Source of the DNA: Adiantum capillus-veneris
Lineage: Eukaryota > Streptophyta > Polypodiopsida > Polypodiales > Pteridaceae
Direction: 5' to 3'
DNA: 64,000 nucleotides
NCBI GenBank assembly: GCA_014529385.2
Contig: CM043967.1
Coordinates: 87,657,278 to 87,721,277 of the forward strand
Shown here: positions 1 through 8,700 of the stretch, one piece after another
Layout of the letters: each line of letters begins with the position of its first letter
Position numbering within the stretch: the first letter of the stretch is position 1
Translations under genes and position numbers: made by a program
The notes under the pieces: model-generated
Told to the model about the DNA's origin: nothing
The model's database searches: none
The model's input: only the letters and a program-made list of their open reading frames with translations

Positions 1-150
1 CCAATGCCCAAATATCAAGGAGGCAACTTACCAGGACCTGTAGGTGTAGAAAGACCACAACCGGTGTTGGGGCAACAACCACCTCTACCAGGATTATGAC
101 CAGTTGGTATCAGATACACACCAATAGTAACTGAATCAGAAGAAAAGGCT

Positions 151-1431
151 TTGGTGCCTATGCATGCTTATTATGAAGATCCCAATGGATATGTGGAAAA
201 CCCTGTCTATTATCCACCGGAAGAACCCTTGACACCAGAACCATGGAGCATGATAGGGAATCAAGGACCACCAACTGCTACACAGGCTGCAGGAGAAGGA
301 AGATATAGCTTAGAGGAACGAACACTGATGTTCATAGCCAGTGGATGCATGGGCGGACAGAGACATGCTTACCAACAAAGAGGGGCTCAAGGAGCACCTC
401 AACAACCCAAGGGACCCTGTTACAAGTGTGGAGGAGACCATTGGCTGAGAGACTGTCCTCATGATGAAATCATTAGAGTCAATGCGTATTACCCAGAATG
501 TGGAATTACTCATTTGATTTCTGATTGCCCTAAAAACCCGAGCAAAGGATCAAAAACCACCTTGAACATGTTAGAAACAGTACCTTCCAGTGGGGGATCG
601 GAAAATGAAACAATCATACATATTCAGGCGGTAACACGATCCCAAGCCCAAAGAAGGACGAACGAACCCATAGTTGAAGAGCCAAAAACCGATGCCCAAA
701 GTTCAGAAACAAAAAATCAGAGAAGCACTTGGAAAGCTAGAAAGGCGCGTAGGAAAGCTAGGAAAGAACGAGAGCAAACAGCCCTATTCGAGGAGTTGAA
801 ATATACAAAGAACAGATTGGAGCGGTTAGAGGATCTAGCTAGCTTAAGCTCACACACCACAGCAGCCATAGCACCCAAGGAAATAGCAGAGCCCAAAAAA
901 GAAGGACTAGGAGGATCTGTACTGGCAGACAAGGTAAACGAGCAGTTGGATGCAGTGCTACAAGCTTATGAAGCTCGACTTAAAAAGAACCAAACCCATG
1001 AGCAAAGGTGGATGACTTATCCATATGCACAAATAGAAAAACAGAGGTTGGATATGTGTAAAAAAATGATTGAGACGGCTCAATCATTGATGGAAGAACC
1101 GCTAGGCAAACCTGCAAATTGTCACGAAGCACCAGCTCCAACCCCTATCCAACCAACATTAGAGAAACATGAGGAAACAAAGGAAAAACTCACTAATGAA
1201 TATGAGTCCAGAGGAGAGCCTATCATAGTGCCAAATACCACTGATGGGGCAAGTGATGGGTTCCAGCCTAAAATATTGGCGGAAATGGGTAAGGACGGTA
1301 ATGTTCTAGATGATCTGTGGAAGAAAATCCATGAGGCCAATGAGGCTAATAGGATGAGTAACCCCATGAATAGCACGAGAAAAGAAAAGAATGTGATCTT
1401 ACCTCCTATTGAAGAATTTGAGGCAAGATAG
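151..1431 (+). CDS. gag-like ORF of the host element E1 (5' part, interrupted by insertion)
   Basis: This 426-residue reading frame is a retroelement gag-type protein. Residues about 90-128 carry CYKCGGDHWLRDC (CX2CX3HX4C) followed by a second, imperfect knuckle whose first Cys is Tyr (YPECGITHLISDC). The next 200 residues are rich in Lys, Arg and Glu with coiled-coil character. The frame is open upstream to base 1 except for one TGA at 100-102, so the start at 151 is only the first Met after that stop and the true gag begins outside the window. It ends in TAG at 1429-1431, which lies inside the target duplication of the 12.35-kb element inserted here, and the same frame resumes at 13789. The protease that normally follows gag is found at 13886-14841. 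The assignment as gag rests on the knuckles and on the downstream protease; the exact family is unknown. Confidence 0.65.
   Translation: MVPMHAYYEDPNGYVENPVYYPPEEPLTPEPWSMIGNQGPPTATQAAGEGRYSLEERTLMFIASGCMGGQRHAYQQRGAQGAPQQPKGPCYKCGGDHWLRDCPHDEIIRVNAYYPECGITHLISDCPKNPSKGSKTTLNMLETVPSSGGSENETIIHIQAVTRSQAQRRTNEPIVEEPKTDAQSSETKNQRSTWKARKARRKARKEREQTALFEELKYTKNRLERLEDLASLSSHTTAAIAPKEIAEPKKEGLGGSVLADKVNEQLDAVLQAYEARLKKNQTHEQRWMTYPYAQIEKQRLDMCKKMIETAQSLMEEPLGKPANCHEAPAPTPIQPTLEKHEETKEKLTNEYESRGEPIIVPNTTDGASDGFQPKILAEMGKDGNVLDDLWKKIHEANEANRMSNPMNSTRKEKNVILPPIEEFEAR
1428..1431. repeat. Target-site duplication, left copy (ATAG)
   Basis: ATAG directly before the TG of the 5' LTR equals ATAG directly after the CA of the 3' LTR (13785-13788). 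If a 5-bp duplication is assumed it is GATAG against AATAG, one mismatch. Removing the element plus one copy (12,357 bp, a multiple of three) restores the reading frame of the interrupted host element. Confidence 0.75.
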
Positions 1432-3805
1432 TGATAGCCGTTTTTTCGGCTCTTTGTAATTGCCACAGTGAGTTACCTCACCCTACCAAAATCACCCAAA
1501 CACTGTGGCTATCCCTACCATTTCACTGTACATAGGCGTGCGTGAGTCACGGGACTTTTCCCATATCTTCTTAAAAACCCTCAGCTAGCTAGTCACTGGG
1601 CTAGGTGAGCCAAAAAAAAATAAAAAAATAAAAAAAATAAAAGTATATTATGGCCTCTTTGTGTGTAAATATTTCATTGTATATATGGCCTAAATATAGG
1701 GATTTTTAATAATTATTTTGGTATTTTATTTAAATATTTCTACTTAGGTGTGTGTTTTATTAAACCTATGTACACCTTCTTTCATCCTCTTACACCATAA
1801 TTATATATATATATATATTTTTTGCCAATATGTACATACTTTAACCTCATATTTTTCCTTTATACAAATCACTCCCACATTTTCACCCTCACCCTCGTGA
1901 AAACAAAAAATTGATTTCTACTCATTGGTTACTTTTATTATATTATTTACTTTCATACCTTTTCCTCTTTCACCCAAAATAATTCAAGGAGGGACCATAT
2001 CATATGATTCCAATATCTTACCATATCCATAACTCCTCCATATTTTTATTATTATTTTTACTCATTATTCTAACACTATGTGCTCATTGAGCTAAAGTCC
2101 ATGAATAGTCCATACACTAGTCCCACCATGTATATATTTCTTATTTCACCAATAATCCTCATCCATGCATGGGTCAAGGGCAACTTGAATGCTTTGTATT
2201 ATAATATGACAAAGGAGGGGCTCACTCTTGGATGCATTGTACAAATTCAACAAAGGAGGGGACCACTAAAAGACTTTTGCAGGCATAAAAAACAGGCTTT
2301 TTGGTGAGAATTTTGGCACCTATCTCCACTCCGAATTTGGAGTGGTGGTCAAAAGATAAAATGTAGCCCACGCTCTGAATAATCACCCCAAAGTTTTTCA
2401 TGATTTTTGGAGCTACCAGCTGTGAGCTATGATTTTTTTAGTGGACCCCAGTTTTCCCATGCTATGCAGCCACACTCTCTCTTCCACTTTATCATTTTCC
2501 TCTTTCACACACACTTCTCCACTCATCATCCCCATCTCTCTCACCACTCCTCTCTGCACACTACTCACCTTCTCCTCAACCTTGAAGAATAAGAGAAACC
2601 ATGGTGAACTCATACCTCCCACACACAATTCCATTCCAAAATTGACCACCTAGTCTCATTTTTCCTCCTCCAAATTACCCATATCTATCAAAAAACCACA
2701 AAATTCAGCCTCTTCTCTTAAAAGATAGCATCATGGTGGTTGATTACTCAGCTTCAATTACCTTGTCTCTCAAGGAAGGTCAAGAGTGGAGAAAAAATGT
2801 ACCGTCAAAGCTAGTGGACCGTCAACAAGCGTCAAAATTGGCCCTACTCAAGACACTTGGAGCATCAACCTTGTAAGAAATCCACCTTTTCTTACCTCTT
2901 AAGAGTTTTTCTTCCTTATTTGTATCCTACATGGATACTCCCATTGTAAATATTCAATTCCATTTGTAAATTAATACTAACTCTACTAACACTAACCCAC
3001 TATGAAAAGTCCTATCACCTCCATTTCTCTCCTCTCTCTTTTCCCACCAACTTCTTGATAATTCCAAGCAAAAGAAATTAGATAAATTGCTGAAAATCTA
3101 ACTCAACCATGGTTAGAGGAGTAACCCTAGCCTTCAAAATTGCTATAAAAGGAGGGTGTAGCTAGCATAAAAGGGGGAAGCATAAGCAAGAGCACTATGC
3201 TATAGCTTGAGAAGCCAAGCTCAACCTCTCTAGAAGGAGCTCTTGAGTGGAAGCTCATTGTCTTATGCATGTGCATGTGTTGTAATAGGGGATTAGCAAG
3301 GGAAATCTATGCCATTGTAAGAGAGAGAGTGATCATTCAATTGAGAGTAGGAAATCTATCATTTCTCCTACTAGTGTAAGCCCAACATTCGCTGAATCAA
3401 GGAGGGTGGATTTGGACTAATCTTGGATATTTTGTCTCCTTTCCAACGTGAAGTAATGGACAACAATGATGCGTAAGTGTCTTGGTTTTTTTTAAGTTCT
3501 TGATAGCTTGTCTCTGGTGTTGTCATCAATCTAGCCATAAATCCCACATACTGTAAGAGGGCGACAGGGTGGAGAGGACTCCCCTGGCCTTAAGACAGTG
3601 ATTGGGGTGGCTTTTCTAGTGATGTGTTGTGGTGAAATTTACGCAAGCTATGTTGAACAAGTACTAATCTCACTTTGATTTGTCATGACAGATTTGTAAG
3701 AAGGTATTAATGCAACAAGCACCCCCTCCCCCTTTCTCTCTCTTTCTTAAATATATAGTTGTGTTTGCTTGATCATTGCCGATACGTTTCAAAGCAGCCC
3801 GAGCA

Positions 3806-3845
<40 letters not shown>

Positions 3846-4104
3846 TTTTAGTGTGTGAGAGTATTCCATTGGGGTTAGGGTTAGTGTAAATTCCTTGCTT
3901 GTTTGTGGGTTGCTCTAACGATTCTCCTCTTTTGCGTCCTAGTTCGCTCTTAAACTAGGTGGTGCCCCTTGTGTAGTTGGGATTTGGCGGTGGGTTTGTT
4001 GTTTTGGTTTGTGTTGTGTTGTGCCCCAGCCCCATTGAGCAGCACGGGAGCCTTGAAGGGTGTCTAGAGGCCACTCTTCTTGTTGCCCGCCCCGGACCGC
4101 CTCA
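1432..4104 (+). repeat. 5' LTR of the Tat-like element (2673 bp)
   Basis: It is matched almost base for base by 11077-13784. The boundaries are set where the two copies start (TGATAGCCG) and stop (CCGCCTCA) agreeing. Differences seen include T/C, A/C and C/A single changes near 1950-2190, a one-base indel near 3180, and the (CT)n length (3809-3842 here, far longer in the 3' copy). Small ORFs inside (for example 2080-2307) occur in both LTRs simply because the LTRs are duplicates. Poly-A/T-rich and pyrimidine-rich blocks fill 1610-2700. Confidence 0.95.
3144..3150 (+). promoter_or_regulatory. TATA box of the 5' LTR promoter
   Basis: TATAAAA in a GC-richer context, about 960 bases before the LTR end, followed by the stretch expected to hold the transcript start and R region. 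The same sequence is at 12791-12797 in the 3' LTR. No transcript start can be read from the sequence. Confidence 0.6.
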
Positions 4105-4108
4105 ATTT

Positions 4109-4125
4109 TGGTGCCCCCACTGAGG
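4109..4125 (+). other. Primer binding site of the Tat-like element
   Basis: TGGTGCCCCCACTGAGG starts 4 nt after the CA end of the 5' LTR. The leading TGG pairs with a tRNA CCA end, and the following GC-rich bases are what a tRNA 3' acceptor would pair with. I do not assign the tRNA species. Position and form are typical of a minus-strand primer site. Confidence 0.75.
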
Positions 4126-4180
4126 AACGGCTTGTGTATTTTTGTGTAGAATCAACCTTTAGCATAGTCAAGTAGTTTGC

Positions 4181-4393
4181 ATGAATCACGAAGCTTTGTA
4201 TGATCCCTTCATTCCCATTGCAAGGCAAAAGATACACATAATTGTTAGTACTAAGTTGCAATTTCAACGTGTCATTCGTAGAATTTTAGGTCCTCTTAGG
4301 TTGGCCGAGATAAACGCTTCAGTAAATCCTTTTATTTTGCCTCTCATTAGGTACGACCTTAGTTTGGACGTCTATATTTTTGTTTTGTTTTAA
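4181..4393 (+). CDS. Accessory ORF A1 of the Tat-like element (unknown function)
   Basis: A 70-residue ORF that is the first after the PBS, in the leader where simple gypsy elements have no gene. I recognise no family. It is clearly related to the next ORF (A2): both share a Lys-x-x-Phe-Gln segment, then NPFILPLI (NPVILPLI in A2), then D-V-(Y/H)-(I/V)-F-(V/I)-LF at the very end, and both stop right after LF. It is hydrophobic at the C-terminus without a clear membrane segment. Conservation between the two copies argues that the reading frame was selected for at some time. It could also be an exon of a longer spliced accessory protein, since A and B units lie within 1.5 kb. Confidence 0.5.
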   Translation: MNHEALYDPFIPIARQKIHIIVSTKLQFQRVIRRILGPLRLAEINASVNPFILPLIRYDLSLDVYIFVLF

Positions 4394-4414
4394 GCATTAG
4401 GACATGCATAGGCC

Positions 4415-4633
4415 ATGGATAATGGCCCAGGAATAGAGGTTTTTCCCTTTCATTTTACTCCACACATTAGAATAAACGTTGCAATTAGTAGAAAGATCCA
4501 TTTTCAACAACGAATGGTGTTCATGTTTGGTGCCCAAAGAGCAGGAGAAATTCTTGCATCACCAAACCCTGTCATTCTACCTCTCATCAACTACCACACT
4601 TCTTTTGATGTACATGTGTTCATTTTATTTTAA
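4415..4633 (+). CDS. Accessory ORF A2, diverged tandem copy of A1
   Basis: A 72-residue ORF starting 21 bases after the A1 stop. The A1 and A2 stops lie 240 bp apart. It aligns with A1 over roughly the last 45-50 residues with identical end point (NPVILPLI then DVHVFILF) and several conservative changes, while the first 20 residues differ. Function unknown; no motif of a known enzyme is visible. The pair looks like an old tandem duplication kept in frame inside a young element, so the divergence predates this insertion. Confidence 0.5.
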   Translation: MDNGPGIEVFPFHFTPHIRINVAISRKIHFQQRMVFMFGAQRAGEILASPNPVILPLINYHTSFDVHVFILF

Positions 4634-4659
4634 AATGAATTGCAGCCCGGCAAAGTAGT

Positions 4660-5214
4660 GTGTATGTTTGTTTTTTCTTTGTCCAAGTTGTTACAAGAAA
4701 CAAAAAAACGATCATTTGTTCTAACTGGGAATGTGTGTGCAGTGAAAGTTCAATCCTTAGAGATCTAGCTCTATTACCAATTGAGTTGCAGGAGCAAGTA
4801 GTAAGGCGTCTCCCTCATAACAAGAGGGTGGTGAAGTTAAGACAGAAGGTCCTACGCGTTGATTCCATTTTCCTCTTGTTGTTGGGCACTAAGGAAGACC
4901 GCGCATTCATCCAACTAGTGTGTGCCCTAAGATTGGTAAATAGAGTGAAATTTGGCGTTTGGCGAGTGCATTTCACAATTGAGGAAGACTCTTCAGGAAA
5001 CTTGCGGCCAGAGTTCATGCTTCATAGACTCACATTTGGTGAATTTTTCCCTCATTTGCGTCTTATTAATAGTCTTCCTTTCGCTTTCAACAAAGGAGAT
5101 AGGGAGCTATTCAGAGCTTGTCTTAATAAAGAGAGCATAGAGAAGATTGCAAATTTGTATAAATTCTCATCCTTCTCTACTTTCTATAACACTTTGTTCA
5201 TAGAGACATTGTAA
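4660..5214 (+). CDS. Accessory ORF B1, F-box-like N-terminus, unknown function
   Basis: A 184-residue ORF between the PBS and gag. The first about 30 residues may be leader: TGTGTGTGCAG at about 4732-4742 looks like a splice acceptor. From about residue 38 it reads LPIELQEQVVRRLP, the spacing of an F-box start (L-P-x-E-L-x-x-x-V-x-x-R-L-P), followed by a hydrophobic and basic segment without the classical F-box tryptophan. Later it has AFIQLVCALRLVNRVKF and a LINSLPFAF block. The same blocks recur in B2 in the same order. Known: Ogre-type elements have an extra ORF upstream of gag. Inferred only: an SCF-adaptor-like role. It could equally be a nucleic-acid-binding or structural protein. Confidence 0.5.
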   Translation: MYVCFFFVQVVTRNKKTIICSNWECVCSESSILRDLALLPIELQEQVVRRLPHNKRVVKLRQKVLRVDSIFLLLLGTKEDRAFIQLVCALRLVNRVKFGVWRVHFTIEEDSSGNLRPEFMLHRLTFGEFFPHLRLINSLPFAFNKGDRELFRACLNKESIEKIANLYKFSSFSTFYNTLFIETL

Positions 5215-5236
5215 ATCTCTTTATGCTTTTGAATGA

Positions 5237-5719
5237 TTTAACCATAACCCTAAGGAGTTTTTGTCCAGGAATTGTGTAGCACAAGTGGAGTCTTTAAATC
5301 TTGCAAACTTGATTGGACTTGATGAGGATGTTCTTTATGAAATTGTGAGAAGGTTGCCTCACTCCGACTGTGTGGAACTCGAAGGAAAGGAGCTCCTAGT
5401 CAATTGCTACTTTCTCACGGCCTTCGACGAGCATGAAGATCTAGTTTTTATACAAACCGCTTGTGCATTGGGAATTGTAGAGCAAGTGCAATTTATCACT
5501 TGGGACGTGGTTGCTCTTTTGGATCCAGAAAAGGAAATTCTAGAGATTTCTGTTTATCGCCTTAGCTTTGAAGAATTTCAACCCTTCTTAGAGCTCATCA
5601 ATAGTCTACCCTTTTGTTTTGATTAAACAAATCGAGACCTTATTGAAGCTTGGATAGCTGAAGAAGAAAACCTAGAGTGGTATTTTCTCACTTCTTCATT
5701 TGCAGGCGAGTGGTTCTAG
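5237..5719 (+). pseudogene. Accessory ORF B2, tandem copy of B1 with one in-frame stop
   Basis: The frame is open from 5237 and carries LDEDVLYEIVRRLP, then a VFIQTACALGIVEQVQF block and LSFEEFQPFLELINSLPF. These align one for one with B1 (LPIELQEQVVRRLP, AFIQLVCALRLVNRVKF, LTFGEFFPHLRLINSLPF). A TAA at 5624-5626 ends the 120-residue open part, but the same frame continues to TAG 5717-5719 with residues resembling the B1 tail (NRDLIEAW against DRELFRAC), so the stop looks secondary. No ATG opens the frame; TTTTTTGTCCAG just upstream (ending at 5269) resembles a splice acceptor, so B2 may be an exon. Ends 49 bases before gag. Confidence 0.45.
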
Positions 5720-5768
5720 ATCTCTATTGTATCCCTTATTGTAACTCGTGTTGTAATCTTTCATAATA

Positions 5769-8700
5769 ATGGAGAGCCAACGCCAAATGTCTGGATATCC
5801 TCTTTTCTTTGGAGAGCCTGGAGAGGATGCAGAATTATTTTTAGCAAATTTCAAGATGTCTTGCCGTATCAAGAGGATAGTAACCGATCAAGAACGTGTA
5901 GAAATGTTTGAGGTGGTCCTTAGGAAAGATGCTAGTACTTGGTTTGACTCTTTGCCTGAGGAAGTTAAGGGGAATTACACAAAAGTTTTAAATCGTTTTA
6001 AGAGATACTTCTTTGATCCCCAAAACACTCAAAAACTATGGCAAGACATTGTTTCTCATAAGCAAAAAGACTTAGATGACTACTACTTGTACAAGCAAGA
6101 GTTTCTACGTCTTTGGGCTCTATGGATACGAAATGTTGCTAACCCTGGTGATGGTGCAGAATTTTTAAAGAAGGAGAGGTTCATAGCCGGACTCTTTCCT
6201 GACCTTAAGGTAAAAGTTGAGGCGGGAGCACCTGCTACTTTTGATGCAGCTGAAACTAGGGCTGCTGAGAAGTATAGGAAACTCAAGTGCTTAAGGGGAG
6301 AGGTTCCAATAGAAGGTCTTAGACCCAAAGGTAAGTCACAAGCATCAACATCGAGGGAGCTTCCTGAGGTAACGGCGGAAGTAATTGAGAAGTTAAACGA
6401 ATCTTTAAGCAGCCTGTCAATTCACCTTGCACAAGCTGTAGGTCCAAAGGGACAAGCAAAGAAGTCTGAAGAGCGAGATCCACGACCTAGGAGAGTCTTG
6501 CAATGTTGGAATTGCGGAGAGTCTGGACATGGGATGTATAATTGTCCTTGGCCCCGTGGGGAGCCAGGGAGGCCTAACTTGAATTACCCAGTGATGAATG
6601 CAGGTGAAGGAACTGGTCAACAACCAAGGCTTCTACAAAGGCCAAATGGACCAAGACCACCTCCACAAGGGGTAGAAGGAGTTCCACCTTTGCCAGATCC
6701 AAATGTGCATGTGGTAGAGGTGACAAATTCAAATGAGGTTGACATGGAAGCCAATGGAATTAAGCGTGGCCGAGGAAAAGGTAAAGAGAAAGAAGGAGTC
6801 ACATCACAGAGTGACCATGGACAAGGCAAGAAGGCAAAGGGAACCAAGGAAACCAAGAGGACTCGACGTCGTATCAACCTCCAAGACTTCCCTCTTGGAC
6901 ATGGTATGGCTCCGTACAACTTGTTGGAAGACATGAGAGGTAAGGGTCCTGATATTTCATGGCCTCAATTTCTTGCATTATGTCCACAAGTTAGGAGGGA
7001 TTTAACAAGGGCAGTTAGCACTAGGAGAAAGGTAAAAGAGAGTGTGCCTGTTGTAAAAATTGCACAAGCTGAAATGAATGAGGACATTACACCGGTGCTA
7101 GACTGTTACATCAAAGGGAGATTGGTTAGGAAAGGTCTAGTGGATGGGGGTGCACAAATTTGCATCATGACAGAGGGACTCATGCAAAAACTAGGCATGC
7201 ACATCCATGAGACACCTGAAATTAGGGTCAAGATGGCAAACAATAGCAAGGCTAGGTGCGTAGGCATTTGTAAAAATGTTTTTGTGGAGGCCTTTGGCAT
7301 TAAGAAGGCAGTGGATTTCTATGTCATGTCTACCAAGGGAAATGGTTACCCATTTATCCTAGGAAGACCATGGCTAATGAAAATGCGAGCTTTGCATGAT
7401 TGGGAGAGTGGAAAGCTAATTTGCAGGAATGACAATCACAAGAAGGTTGTCTTTGACATGAAGGAGCAACGCCAAGAGGAGCTCCATGAAGAATCATCTC
7501 AAAGTGAGACGGAAGAAGGTTGGACCGATAGCACTTCAGAAGAAGAAAGTAGCGGCAGCATTACTGAAGAGGAGTCTTCCATCGAAGTCATGGGGGTAAG
7601 GTTTAAGCCAAGCAACGAGGAGACCTCTTGTCAAGGCTTGGAGGAGGTAGGTCCTCAAGAGAACGAAGGTGATCAAGATGAAGGGATGCTGGAAGGTATG
7701 CTATCAACAACACTTACAAAGAATGAAAGAGAGGAGTTCAAATGTGTGCTAAGGAAGTTTCCTAGGCTTTTTGCTAAAGACTACACCGATGTGCGTGGAG
7801 TAGATGCTGTTCAACACAAAATTGAGTTGAAGCCAGAGGCCACACCTAAGGCTCAGAAGCTACGAAGGCTAGGAGTCATCAAGGAGCAGGCTTTACTCAA
7901 GGAGGTAAGAAAGCTTCTAGCAGCAGGGTTCATTTATCCAGTGGAGAATTCAGAGTGGGTCTCTCCTGTTGTTGTCACTCCTAAGAAGAACGGCAAGTGG
8001 AGGGTGTGTGTGGATTACCGTCCCCTCAATGAGGCAACAAAGAGAGATCACTTTCCCCTCCCATTCCAGGATGAGATACTAAATGAGGTAGCTGGTCATG
8101 AGAAGTACACTGTGTGCGATGGTTACTCAGGTTACTTTCAAATAGGGATTGCACTGGAGGATCAATTGAAAACAACCTTTATCACTCCTTGGGGTTGTTA
8201 TGCTTTTAGAGTCATGCCATTTGGTCTGACAAATGCTCCTGCAACATTCCAACGTTTCATGAATATGGTGTTTCAAGCATTCTTTGGAAAGTCAATTAGG
8301 GTGTTCATTGATGATTTCTGTATTTATAGCTCAAAATCATTGCATCTACAAAGGGTAGAAGAAGGTTTAAAGAAGCTCTACGACATGGGAGGTCAACTCA
8401 ACCCCGACAAGTGCCATATAGGTGAGGATGAAGTAATCTTGCTTGGTCATAAAGTTTCTTACAAAGGCATTGAAGTGGATCCTTCGAAGGCAAAGGCTCT
8501 TATTGAGCTACCATCACCCAAGAGTCTTAAGGAGGTCATCTCATTCATTCAAAAGGTGAAGTATATGTCACGCTTCATTCACTTAGCCTCGGAGTTACTT
8601 CACCCGTTGCAAAAGTTGACACAACAAGTAGAATTTGCATGGTCTGATGAGCTTGAAGAGTACTTTTGTAACGTTAAAGTCATTTTGTCAGAGCTACCAA

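Noticed and set aside
2080-2653. Small ORFs inside the 5' LTR, repeated at 11727-12300
   Set aside because: They are identical because the LTRs are duplicates, are short, have no motifs and overlap on both strands.
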